DNA from: Trema orientale
Lineage: Eukaryota > Streptophyta > Magnoliopsida > Rosales > Cannabaceae
Direction: 5' to 3'
Assembly: GCA_002914845.1 (NCBI GenBank)
Contig: JXTC01000177.1
Location: forward strand, 87,338 to 151,337
DNA length: 64,000 nucleotides
The notes under the pieces are model-generated. The model worked only from the letters and a program-made list of their open reading frames with translations. It ran no database searches and was not told the origin of the DNA. Both the position numbers and the translations under genes were made by a program. Positions 49,348 to 59,639 of the stretch are shown here, one piece after another; position 1 is the stretch's first letter; the number at the start of each line of letters is the position of its first letter.

Positions 49348-50824
49348 TGTTGAAATATAAATAGATTATATTTTTACTTTCATTCATATTGAATCACAAA
49401 TATGTACAAAGGTTGTTGGAAAAATAGATGTGTTACACCATTTTGATTAGCTATTTTGAGACAAACTTATGAGTAGAACCCACTACATATTAGTAAGAGG
49501 TCATTATTGATATGTATTCTCCTCCACGAGTACATAAAATTCAAGTATTTACTTGCTCAAAATGGTAATGGGGTGAATGAGAAATTGTCACCCAAAGTAA
49601 GCTAAGTGAGAAGGAAAGAGTGGGATTTTGTTAAAGTCCCACATAGAAAAGGAACACAAACCAAAAGGTGTTTATATAGAGTTGCCTAACTTTTAGTTGG
49701 TAACTTGATAAGCTGAGAGGCTCTCTCTTGCGTGCACACGCAAGGGGGTACAAATCACGGGCCGGATAGTATGCGCTTGTGTGTGCCCGCGTGTCCTACA
49801 GGAACGAATATCTGACCGAAAGCCCACTCCGAATTAGGCCTCGTTTTGCTTCTTGAAATATTTTTTTTCCAATCTCAAAGCCCAAAAAGAAAGTTCTGGA
49901 ACCAGAAACATTTGGGTCTTAATGAAAATGTATAACATCCAATTTTAAAAGGCCATAGTCCTATAACAGCCAAAAATATTTGGATTTAATTTCCGAAAAC
50001 TGATAAAATGTTTTTAAGCTTTGTGGAGAGGATTGATGGCAGATACCCCCTTGAGCACTATAAAATGAGAGCTCATCTTCACTTCTCAACACACACGAAA
50101 AAAAAAAAAAAAAAAAAGCAATCAGCTTCCTTCTTTCTCTCTTATACTCTTTCTGTGGCAGTTAGAAGATAGTTAGTGTGGTAAGTGAGGTTTTGAGTTT
50201 CTAGTTCAAACTCTTTCCTGGAGTCTCTTGTTTTTCTCGTGATGGTATTTAGGTGTATATCAGTTCGTTAGGAGTAGCAACTTGGTGCAATCTTGCTACT
50301 CGTGAGTCATTTTAACGTGAGAAACAGACGTCGTTAACATTCCTCTATGCATCCCAGTGAGGAGGCGTAACTATTTTAAGGACATTGTGTGTAACACAAG
50401 ACTCGGTTTGATTTCCTTAAACTATTTTGATTATTACTATTGTGACAGTTATATTTCTTAGTTATAGTAAATTAATACTGATTTATTTTACTATGCTAAA
50501 TTTGTGCACTTATTATTATAAGTGTTATTATTGTTATTATCCTAGTTTGTAGTTAATTAATTGTGATATATGTGATTTCTTTTTTGTTTAATATTATTAT
50601 AATATTCATATTATTGATATAATATTATTCTATTTTCATTTATAGATTTATTATTGTTTGCAATAATATTTTTCTAACAAGGGTTACATAATATTTTTCT
50701 AACAAGGGTTACATAGAGATGTTTGTGCCAAACATCTTACAAACACGTTCCTCATTTCCAGGATGGTTATTCTCCCTAGAAACAAGGAAATGAGGGATAC
50801 AACAATCCTATAAACATTTCAACA
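49348..50824 (-). repeat. 5' LTR of the non-autonomous element, interrupted by a solo LTR
   Basis: Outer pieces 49348-49413 and about 50705-50824 together match the 182-bp 3' LTR. Plus-strand ends are TGTTGAAAT and ATTTCAACA. Confidence 0.85.
49414..50679 (+). mobile_element. Solo LTR, 1266 bp, nested in the 5' LTR
   Basis: Begins TGTTGGAAAAATAGATG and ends TATTTTTCTAACA, with flanks AAGGT (49409-49413) and AGGGT (50680-50684), a 5-bp duplication with one mismatch. TATA box CACTATAAAATGAG at about 50057-50070, followed by a leader-like stretch. No internal region or second LTR, so it probably formed by LTR-LTR recombination. A 25-bp unit with TATTTTTCTAACAAGGG is tandemly repeated at its right border. 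Confidence 0.8.
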
Positions 50825-52225
50825 TGCAAGTTCAATTAAGGTCTAAATTAACTAGGAATTAGGTCAAAATTGAGATACTACAAATTAATTTAACAAAACA
50901 AAATATCGTACACAGTTTCAAATAAGAAAACTTTACCTGAAGAGCAAGCCACAAAGACCAAGCGACTGTCGAAACTAGAAAGAGCAAACAACCAATTACC
51001 CATCTTCTATGAGAAGAAGAAAGATGAGATTGGTTTTGTTGTTGTGTGTCATGATACTCCAAGGGGTGATGGTGGAAAACCAGCTTCAAATAGGGGCCTA
51101 TGAAAAAAGCAAGAGTTGTAACACCAGCCATGCACACCACCATCCCTGCAACCTTTACAATATTCCCATGTGTTGTCCTTAATTTTACTTTCTCCGTCCT
51201 ATTTTTGTGAACATATATTCTTATGATTGATTTGATTTCACTAGATATATCAGTCCAAAAGCGTAAAGAGGTACTATCTAGGCACAAACAGTAAAACTTG
51301 AACTTTCCATCAGCTGAAATTAATCTATATTTATGGTTGAATACATTAATTTGTTTTCTATTTTATAAACATATTAACATTATGGTATGTTCCTAAACTA
51401 TTGCAGAAACTCATGCTTTAGTTGTTAAATTTTCAAATCAAGAGTAATGGCTACTTCTAAACTTGCTACTAAAAGTTAAACATTAGTCCTTTCAAACATT
51501 TTCTTTCAAACTTTAACGAAATCAATAAGGTTTTAGTCCCATAAAAATGATTAATATAGGAGATTTTGGCAAGTTTAGACTGCTCTTGAGTAAAACTTTT
51601 GTCATTGTTTATGGACCAATCAAAGAATTCATAAGTATTCTCAAAACAAAATTGTATTATCTTAATGATAAATACAAACCGAAGAACTAAAAATATATCG
51701 AACAAACACAAGAAAATGCCAATAATGAAATAGCCAAGTACCAGAAAAGATGAGCGAAGAAAAATGTTGTAACAGGAATGCAATTCATTGTAGTAGCACC
51801 CAGAGTTGCAGCAGTGTCGGCAAGTATAATGCTAAATACATTAAGGGGCAAAGATATTCTGTATGAAATATGACAAAAACTCTTGTCAATATCAAACTTC
51901 TCAGGGGATAACGTAGAATAATTATTGTACTTGGATGTATCATTCTTGGAACTTCAAAACCATTACATACATACCACAAGAAGGCAAGCATGAAAATCTT
52001 ACAAAAGGTAACAACCGAAAGTGGTGTGGCATTCTTTCTGAAATCCAAAGAAAAATTGAAAATAAATCATGTCGTAATATATTATCACCTTATTCATCAT
52101 TAAAAACTACTTAATTATAACATAAAGAAAGAAAGAAAAAGGAAGATATAACTGTTCGAAAATCATAGTGAGGGAAATTAAGATGACTGTTCCAGCTACT
52201 TGTTGATAGAAAATAAAGATACGTA

Positions 52226-52324
52226 GGACGCGTTTAGTATAAGATTTGAATCCTATTCTTCAAATTCGAAAATAACTTTCATGTATTTGAATAATAGGAT
52301 TCGAATCTTATACCAAAAGTGTCC
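52226..52324. mobile_element. Degenerate Tourist-type MITE in pseudogene exon 1
   Basis: GGACGCGTTTAGTATAAG at the left and ATACCAAAAGTGTCC at the right are diverged ends of the 159-bp hairpin family, with TCGAATCTTAT preserved; about 60 bp of the middle is missing. It splits exon 1. Confidence 0.7.
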
Positions 52325-52395
52325 ATAAATTTCATACCACCATCAAAGGTGGCTTTGGTAAGCAAAACTATGCCAGCATATATTGTCTATATTAT

Positions 52396-52473
52396 TTTAT
52401 CCTTCTAACTTCCTACATGAAAGTTATTTATGGATTTAAATAATAGGATTCGAATATTATATCAAAAGCATCC
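52396..52473. mobile_element. Half of a second Tourist-type MITE between duplicated exon 1 pieces
   Basis: Starts mid-hairpin (TTTATCCTTCTAACTTCC) and continues to ATCAAAAGCATCC. The following exon piece (CATACCACCATCAAAAGTGG) repeats 52334-52394, so MITE plus exon sequence was duplicated together. Confidence 0.65.
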
Positions 52474-52702
52474 ATAACTTTCATACCACCATCAAAAGTG
52501 GCTTTGGTAAGCAAAACTATGCCAGTATATATTGTCTATATTAGTATCACAACTAAATAAGGCTTTTCTTCAACCAAATGTATACAGTACATAGATAGTG
52601 ATCTAGTGTAAGTTATAAATTTTTTTACTACTTCAGCTTAGAGAAGATTCTCGATAATGAAATGTTCATGTGTGTGTATATATATGTGTATATATATATA
52701 AA

Positions 52703-52938
52703 GGGCACCAATCTAATAGGTTTTTTTTTTTTTTACCTATACATAAGTATCATTTTGACCAATGAAAATTTATTATGAACTTTTTTTATTGTAAAAAGTA
52801 AGAGAGAGAAATAATAATAATGATGCACATCTTTTCATGTACTTCATTATAGCCGTTAGATCACCATTAAATAACGATCCAACAGCTAAAAAAAATACCT
52901 ATACATAAGTAAAAAAAATACCTATTAGATTAAAAACC
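52703..52938 (+). mobile_element. MITE inserted in (TA)n, copy 8
   Basis: 236 bp from GGGCACCAATCTAATAGG to ATTAGATTAAAAACC, in a TATATA context. Absent from the matching position in unit A, so it inserted after the duplication. Confidence 0.8.
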
Positions 52939-53437
52939 ATATATAAACTCTCTCACGAATAAAAAAAAATGACGTCTAGAAGAAAAAAGTAGCTATAAAA
53001 TAATCGAGTATTTATTCTCTGAGCACTTTGGCAAATAAAGCTTAAAGGTCTTGAAAAGGCAGCTTAGTATCTTGAATTGGTTTACTGATTATTACAACAT
53101 GAGTCCAACTTTTATCTTATACTGTGGACAATTACAGATCAACTAGGGAATATCTCATGAGTGGTCAATAATTTTGTGTCTGTACTGTTGCTTCGGATGT
53201 AGTGAGTCATCATCAATGAGTGTGGTTGAAATTAGTGATTTCTGATGGAAAATGCAAAGTTTTGTCTGGTGGCTAAAGAATGCATGGATTTGAAAAGGTC
53301 GATAATATCCAACCTAGTAGTATTGCACGTTGTAAAAACTTTTATTATGTCAAATCAACGTGAAAATGTGACATAATCTAATGAAATTCTCGCATTCAAA
53401 AATATTTATTACTTCTTAAATGTTCATATACATATAT

Positions 53438-53589
53438 GCACCAATTTAGTAGGTAATTTATTAAATAATGAGTACTTATTTTTATTATTATTTTCTCAAC
53501 TACCCAAATTATGGTAGCCGTTAGATTATGATCCAACGGTTAAAAAAAATACCTACGAATAGGTAAAAATTACTATTGGATTGGAAACC
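53438..53589 (+). mobile_element. MITE inserted in (TA)n, copy 9 (short form)
   Basis: From TGCACCAATTTAGTAGG to TTGGATTGGAAACC; retains GTAGCCGTTAGATTATGATC. The left half is replaced by shorter sequence. Confidence 0.65.
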
Positions 53590-53678
53590 GTATTTATATA
53601 TACATACATGTATTATTCTAAGCAAAAATATCCTCTAATAACTTTATCATTTCTCGTGAAGAGCTGTTAGTCATCTAT

Positions 53679-53902
53679 GGCACTAATCGAGTAGGTATTT
53701 TTCTTTTTACGTTTTGTTTTGCTCAATTAAAATTGGTCATGCACATTTTTTATAGTAAAAAAATGGAGGGAATTAAATAATATGAATTTATTTTTAATAT
53801 TTTTTTTTTGTCAACTACTCAAATTATGATAATCGTTAGATTAATATGATCCAACGGCTAAAAGGAATATGGATAAAAAAATTAGCTATTAGATTAGGAA
53901 CC
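53679..53902 (+). mobile_element. MITE inserted in (TA)n, copy 10 (diverged)
   Basis: From GGCACTAATCGAGTAGG to TTAGATTAGGAACC followed by ATATATAT; contains TGATCCAACGGCTAAAAGG. Confidence 0.65.
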
Positions 53903-54733
53903 ATATATATATTATTGTTAAGCTGAATGGTTGACAAAATTCTCACACTGATATTCCATTTTCATGAATGGACAACACCTCCTATGCTTAAAACACAATG
54001 TATATCTATTAATGACAAGATCTCTTCTAATAATGACTTTGGTGTTGGCATTTTTTTTTATTATCATTTGATATTGCTAGCATTTTTAAATGCTTCTTTT
54101 GGAAACCCATTAAGATTTTTCCTTAATTAGCTTTATCCCATTTTGTGTCACAGTAATCAAAAGGTTATGAATCTAATTCTTGGAGAATAAGTGAACATTG
54201 TCAATCTTCTCTCCCCCTCTAAACAGGCCCCTAGCTCATATAATTCAACATAATATATATTCTAATCCCTACCCCTTTTACATGTTTTGTAATTCAAAAA
54301 TTGGTCATTAATAAAAAAAAGTTAAATGAATATTCGTTTCCTGCCTTATATAATTCATTCCCTCCATTGATTTTAAAAAAACTCACACCCGTTTTGTCAT
54401 CTTCTTTAACTTTGTGACTACTTCACAAACACGCCTCATATATCAAAATACTCGATCGTTTTTTTTTTCTTGTTTAGAATAATGGAAGGACTATTTTTTG
54501 CTTTATGGAATTTGAATTATCGTTTTCAAAATAATGGATCGCCCCTCCCCCCTTCCCCCCCTCCCTTCTTCTCAAATTAAAAAAGTTGGAGCTTGAGTTA
54601 TTCATTTGGGTTCTTGAATTATTTTTCCAATAATGTAACTCCTAAATTTCTCTTAATTAAAATATGAACACTTTAAAGTACTCAATAGGGACATAAGAAA
54701 GTTATTTGGGCCCAAATTACTCCACCGATTTAG

Positions 54734-54860
54734 GGGAAATTGACATAGCTAGTTATAATTTGAGGCAAAATGACTTTTTTAGTTAACTTTTTGAAAATGA
54801 CTTTTTTAGTTGTAGAAAATGACTTTTTTATTTGTAAAAAATGACTTTTGTAGTTGTATT
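54734..54860. repeat. MULE-B left TIR and subterminal AATGACTTTTTTAGTT repeats
   Basis: After GGGAAATTGACATAGC the word AAATGACTTTTTTAGTTG or a variant occurs four times (about 54768-54860). The right TIR (59134-59218) has two inverted copies. Confidence 0.85.
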
Positions 54861-55632
54861 TTGGAGAGAAAAAAAATAGTGTTCTAATTTAACCCTTATG
54901 ACACATATCAATATTTTACTCAAAAATTGTCCACTTTTCCCACCTTTTCTCTACTTTCCCCCTCTTTTCCTACTATTTCCCTCCTAAAACGTACCGTTCC
55001 TGCCAAAATCATATTTGACCATCTCTCTCTTTCTCTTCACCCCAAACTCAGATTCGGACATCTCTCTCTCTTTTTCTCTTCTCCCCAACTCAGATCCCCC
55101 CATCTCTATCTCTTCTCTCTCTTCTGCATGCATCTCTCTCTCATTTTGCTCGGTTGTCCACCAATCTTTCTCTCGTTTAGCTCGAAGCTTCTCCTCCCTA
55201 CTGTGTCTTAGGGTTCTGCTAGAAGCTTCTCTAGCCATCTCTCTTTCTGGTTCAGTTCTATTTTCCTCCACAAGTCTATTCTTTTTTGATGTTAAAACTA
55301 AGTGGAAACTTGTTGTATAAGGTCATAAATTAGGATCTAGTAACTAAGGTCATAAGGTCATAACAGATTTGTTAATAATTTTTGACAAGTACTGAAAGTA
55401 AAAGTAAGTATTTGTGTTATGAATGTATATTGCCAGTTACAAATGTATGTTAAGCATTAATATCTGTATGACTATTTGTCAACATTTTGTGATAGCTGTA
55501 GACTATCACAATGTGTCATCATACTTTAATAACATTGTGATTGGAAATAAGCTGAATTTGTGAGAATACTTTCTGTGATTAGAAGGTGTCACAAATTTTG
55601 TGACATCTTGTTTGTGTTATTTTTATTATTTT

Positions 55633-56350
55633 CTGTGACTTCTCGTCATAAAGTTTGTGACTGGTAATATACATTATATTTATGCTACATTATCATTCAA
55701 TTTGTGACAGTGTGTTGTTTTTATTACTTTCTGTGACTTCTCATCATAAAGTTTGTGACTGGCAATCTACATTATATTTATGCCACATTATCGTTCAATT
55801 TGTGACAGTGTGTTGTTTTTATTACTTTCTGTGACTTCTCGTCATAAAGTTTGTGACTAGCAATATACATTATATTTATGCCACATTATCGTTCAATTTG
55901 TGACAGTGTGTTATTTTTATTACTTTCTGTGACTTCTCATCATAAAGTTTGGGACTGACAATATATATTATATTTATGCCACATTATCATTCAATTTGTG
56001 ACTGTGTGTTGTTTTTATTATTTTCTGTGACTTCTTGGCATAAAGTTTGTGACTGGAAATATACATTATATTTATGCCACATTATCATTCAATTTGTATG
56101 TTGTTTTCATTACTTTTTGCAACTTCTTGTCATAAAATTTGGGACTGGCAATATATATTATATTTATGCCACATTATCATTCAATTTGTGACTGTGTGTT
56201 GTTTTTATTATATTTTGTGCCTTCGCGTCACAAATTTTGTATGCCACATTATCATTCAATGACTTCTCCTCATAAATTTCAAACTAGCAATATATGTATA
56301 ATCTGTACGCTTTATTGTCATTCAATTTGTTACAGTGTGTTGTACGATTA
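55633..56350. repeat. 98-bp tandem satellite inside MULE-B
   Basis: Units begin CTGTGACTTCTCGTCATAAA. Starts are at 55633, 55731, 55829, 55927, 56025, about 56117 (unit shortened to 92) and 56215, then degrade. Each unit carries TTTGTGACTGGCAATATAC and TTCAATTTGTGACAGTG. Short frames read through the array on the plus strand but are products of the repeat, not genes. Confidence 0.92.
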
Positions 56351-56389
56351 CTGACAGTTTGCATGACTTGTACTATTGTTCACATTTTA

Positions 56390-56860
56390 GGTGAATCCAT
56401 CAAGTGCTTTTGAGTTCGAGGTAGTGGATAGAGAATGTAGGTCATATGTTGTTCATCTTGAGAACCAAACTTGCACATGTAAGGAATTTCATATCGACTA
56501 ATTTATATGTGCACATGCAGTGGCAGCTTGTGCTGTTCGAGCCTTTTCTGTTTATAATTATATATCTCTCTACTACAAAAAGGAGAAGTTGTTATCCACT
56601 TATGCTGGAGTTGTCTACCCTATTGGTGACCTTTCTGGTTGGACAATCCCAGAAGAGATAAAAAAAACCATGTACTGAAACCATCACTTGTGCGAGCTAG
56701 ATCAGCTGGTCGGCCAAAGAAGAGAAGGATCCTCTCAAATGGTGAAGAGGCTCCTAGGCAAAAATGCTCACGATGTGGCCAAGGTGGGCACAATAGGCAG
56801 ACTTGCAAGAATCCGATCCCTATACACGCAATTACGGAGGAGGAACCCATTGTAGAATGA
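56390..56860 (+). pseudogene. MULE-B transposase C-terminal remnant (SWIM finger and zinc knuckle)
   Basis: Frame 1 gives FEFEVVDRECRSYVVHLE, then a SWIM zinc finger TCTCKEFHID-stop-FICAHA (Cys, Cys, Cys, His retained, stop inside), then YPIGDLSGWTIPEEIKK. After a frameshift the second frame (to 56858) reads AGRPKKRRILSNGEEAPRQK and a CCHC knuckle CSRCGQGGHNRQTC. This order is the usual C-terminus of plant MuDR-type transposases. The DDE core and N-terminus are missing, so it cannot transpose itself. Confidence 0.88.
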
Positions 56861-57654
56861 ATGTATGACTAGTATTGTCTTAAAATATGTGATTAGTGTA
56901 TGTGACCTAGTATCAGACAGTTTATGATTTAGGGTCATACATTTTGGGATAGTTACAGGTGAATACTAATAGTAATGTATAATTGTAGTCAGTGGACCTT
57001 TCAGTAATTAACAGTCAATGGATGTTTAGTAAAATTATTCATGTTAATATGGTTAGTCACACAAGTCACAACATTTATTACATATTGTGATTGGAGTCAA
57101 AAGGTATGTGATTGGAAGTCATAGAATGCTTGCAACTGACATTATTTTAATACTTGAATAGTGACAAATGATAACAAAACATGTACCTAATTCATCTTGA
57201 ATTGTTTATGTGATAGAATTAGTCACTGCATTCTTGTTTCCCCATACATTATTCAATAATGTGTTTAAAAGTCACAAAATGCATAGAATTAACATTATAC
57301 ACCTGTTTCAAATGTATTTTATAATATGTTGTGACTTGGAGTCAAAACATAAGTGACTGAAAGTCACAGAATGCTTGCAATTAATCTACCTTGTTACTTG
57401 AACAATGACAAATGATAAAAAAGCTGCATATAATTCATATTTACAATTAATACTACTGGGACTTAGGGTCATAAATTGTGATCAGCAATAACAAAATGAT
57501 ATAAAACCTACACAGTCATCGTGTTTTAGTAAATAATAACAGTACTTCAGGCCTTGCACTTCATCACTTGCATCACAAAACAATGGTTCCAGGTATATTA
57601 TCATAACTTAATTACTTAGCCATTATAAAAGACCAAAAAAAAGACTAAGCATAG

Positions 57655-58853
57655 TTACTCTCTCTCCAAGTCACTAACAACTTGATTCTTTTCCTTGTCT
57701 ATTGCATGAGAATAAAGCTCAAATGTCAGCTTCCGACGAAAAAAATGCATCTTATCCTGAGTGACCTCTGAAATTGCATACCCATGCATGAGATATTCAG
57801 CGTACTTTATGACAAATACTTCGCAGTCTCCACTATCATTGCACAAAACAATATCAATGCTTTGATGTGTGCTATATAACTATCAATACGATCAAAATAA
57901 TTGATCTTTCCTTGTCTGACTTAACTCTCGTCGAACTCAAATATTAATTTCCAGCCCTGCAATAGATATAGAAATTACATTTAATCCTGTATAACCTTTA
58001 CAAAAGCAAAAATAGGCACAATATTTGTGACTCTGCCCATCTTATAATAAATAATTATGTAGTCACATTGGCTAATAATGGCTAAGTAATAGTTCTCAAA
58101 TAATGCATAACAATGCCAATGATTCACACAGAATTCACATGAAATACCATAACTTATAGTCACAGAATATATGACGGTAGTCCACATCTGTGACTTACAG
58201 TCACAGCTTTTGTGATATTCATGCATTTGTGACTATACGCCATATATATTCATGTAAAACAGAAACTTGCAAAAACAAAACAATGCCTAATAATGCAGTC
58301 TTCCCATCTTCCAGAACCATTTATAGTTTTCAAATCAAATGCAAATAATCAAAAATTGTGGTTCATTAATAATAGCAAAAAATGCTTCCAATTCACATGA
58401 AAAACTATTAGTACTCAAATATGTGTGATTGTAGGTCACACAATTGTGATAGCCATAGTCTTGCAAAAGTTAAAATCCTACAACGCATATATATTAACTT
58501 CCAACATGAAATTGCAAAAATGAGACATGAAAAGTAATCTCCCAACTACATTCAAAATTTCTTTGCAAAAAAAAAATAATAATAATATACCTACTACATT
58601 CAGAAATTACAAATTTGGGACTTAGGGTTTTTACCATCACAAATGTAACCTCCAACCAAAAACACAAATTTCTCTTATCCAAAATCATCAAACACAGAAA
58701 ATAGGACATTCTTACCTTTTCTTCTTCGGCCTTCTGCTTTTTCATCTCTTTNGTCCTCGGTGATGCCGACTGCGGAGGAGGATTTTCGAAGTCATCATCT
58801 TCATTTGCTTTTCTCTTTTTCGAAGTCCACCGCGTTTTAGCCATTGTTGTCAT
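57655..58853 (-). pseudogene. MULE-B Ulp1-like gene remnant
   Basis: Minus strand, converging on the transposase remnant. The 5' end starts MAKTRWTSKKRKANEDDD (ATG at 58844, or MTTM at 58853), a basic then acidic stretch continuing to KQKAEEEK before a GTAAG donor near 58713. The 3' end (57655-57846) reads CNDSGDCEVFVIKYAEYLMH and FFRRKLTFELYSHAIDKE, the Cys-box and tail of C48 (Ulp1) peptidases; DCEVF replaces the usual DCGVF. The His/Asp part is not clearly found (NHWHCYALF near 58100 is a weak candidate). Upstream of the Cys box, FEFDES is followed by a stop. One N lies at 58752. It is probably non-functional as a protease. Confidence 0.72.
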
Positions 58854-59227
58854 ACGACAGAGTGGACACAGAGGCAAGGTAGGGGAGTAGAGCTTTAAGA
58901 AAGTCGAGGAGAAGTGGGTTTTCTAATGGGAGTTATGGGTCCGAAAATAGGGGCAAGGTGGCAAGGTGGGGGGGCCTCAACGGTCCCCCTCCGGAAAAAA
59001 ACAGGTTCAGGATTTTGAAATTTAAAAAAAAAAAGTAAAAATAAAACAAAAGACACACGAAAATGAAAGAGGAAGGACTGAAGCTCTGACAGGATTTTCA
59101 CTTGTTGAAGGGTATTTTCGACATTCTCCCCCGTGAGAAGTAGTAAAAAAGTCATTTCTAAAAACTAAACTAAAAAAGTCACTTTGGCCCAATTTAAGAG
59201 TAGTCAGGTCAATTTCCCCCGATTTAG

Positions 59228-59625
59228 TGGTAATATCTCTAGGGTTTCTAGCACTTTTGCTTATAAAAACCCAAAAGAAATTACAAAAATATCGAAGATT
59301 GTTTATTTTTTAATTTCTGAAAGTATCAGTTTTTTAAAAATATTTTAGAAAAATATCATTTTTAAAATAGTTATTAGTTACCAGTTACTAATTACTAGGT
59401 ATATACCAATTATAAGTATCTTTGATTGCTAGTTACCAGTTTCTGGAAATTGATTACCGGTTACTGGTTACTATTTTAAAAAATGACATTTTTTTAAAAA
59501 TATTGTTTTTTGAATATTTTTATAAAATGGTGTTTTTCTAATAAAAGCCGTATCAGACCTAAAAAACCACATGACGCCATATTTTTCAAATTTTTTTTCT
59601 GAAAATGTCATAAAAGGCTTAATTT
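59228..59625. repeat. Dispersed repeat pair with 32030-32450
   Basis: Same order of shared words as 32030-32450. MULE-B inserted at or near its left border. Confidence 0.55.
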
Positions 59626-59639
59626 TCCAATATCTCTAG

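Larger units (their letters stand above)
47537..50824 (-). mobile_element. Non-autonomous LTR retrotransposon in the pseudogene's intron 4
   Basis: Minus-strand element. The 5' LTR lies at 49348-50824 (split by a solo LTR) and the 3' LTR at 47537-47718. The primer-binding site TGGTATCAGAGC, complementary to initiator Met-tRNA, is at 49336-49347 directly against the LTR, and the polypurine tract CTTGAGGGGGAG is at 47719-47730. The flanks TGAAA and TGCAA differ by one base; gene 2 has the empty site TGGAA in the same intron. The 1.6-kb internal region shows no gag or pol, so the element depends on enzymes from elsewhere. Confidence 0.85.
42158..52577 (-). pseudogene. WAT1-related pseudogene (5' partial tandem duplicate of gene 2)
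   Basis: Exons recognisable by comparison with gene 2: exon 1 3' part (52153-52219) with its 5' part split off and duplicated (52334-52394 and about 52484-52577), exon 2 (51975-52037), exon 3 (51742-51858), exon 4 (50937-51198, one extra codon) and exon 6 (42158-42305). The start codon has become TTG (52575-52577). Exon 6 is 148 bp instead of 152, shifting the frame into a TGA. Exon 5 is missing, and exon 7 was never included because the duplication breakpoint lies in intron 6. Exons 2, 3 and 4 stay open, so decay is fairly recent. Exon 3 carries odd changes such as Tyr to Asp in ILADTAATLG. It cannot make a normal transporter, although transcripts sharing sequence with gene 2 are possible. 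Confidence 0.9.
41697..54213. repeat. Segmental duplication unit B (broken copy of unit A, expanded by insertions)
   Basis: Collinear with unit A from AAATTCTACTTCTTCAACAT to GAATAAGTGAACATTGTC. Matching blocks include 41697-42420, 46530-46995, 50825-52600, 52970-53420 and 53920-54213. The size grew from about 4.3 to 12.5 kb through a Copia element, a non-autonomous LTR element with a nested solo LTR, and MITEs. Confidence 0.85.
55340..58460. repeat. Dispersed TGTGACT/AGTCACA word throughout MULE-B non-coding DNA
   Basis: Besides the satellite, GTGAC/GTCAC with T/A flanks recurs in both orientations, for example GTGACTTGGAGTC and GTGACTGAAAGTCACA at about 57340-57370, and CTGTGACTTACAGTCACAGC at about 58189. 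They stop near the element's coding ends and are not obvious in flanking DNA. Confidence 0.7.
54734..59218 (+). mobile_element. MULE-B: Mutator-like element with TIRs and perfect 9-bp target duplication
   Basis: 4485 bp. Ends are GGGAAATTGAC at the left and its inverse at the right, with TIR similarity over about 85 bp (TGACTTTTTTAGTT in both). The 9-bp direct repeat CCGATTTAG flanks it exactly (54725-54733 and 59219-59227). Inside are a CT-rich leader-like stretch (54920-55260), a 98-bp satellite, a transposase C-terminal remnant (plus) and a Ulp1-like remnant (minus). The transposase core is absent, so it is non-autonomous. Clear ends and an intact duplication suggest a fairly recent insertion. 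Confidence 0.93.

Noticed and set aside
54927..55320. Overlapping long frames on both strands in the CT-rich part of MULE-B
   Set aside because: Low-complexity TCTCTC sequence gives open frames by chance; no domain and no splice-linked partner. More likely an untranslated leader.
55633..56350. Regular spacing reminiscent of a CRISPR array
   Set aside because: Units are contiguous 98-bp tandem repeats with no unique spacers, in a plant genome.
55949..56354. Three reading frames of 60-80 residues with repeating peptide
   Set aside because: They are translations of the 98-bp satellite.
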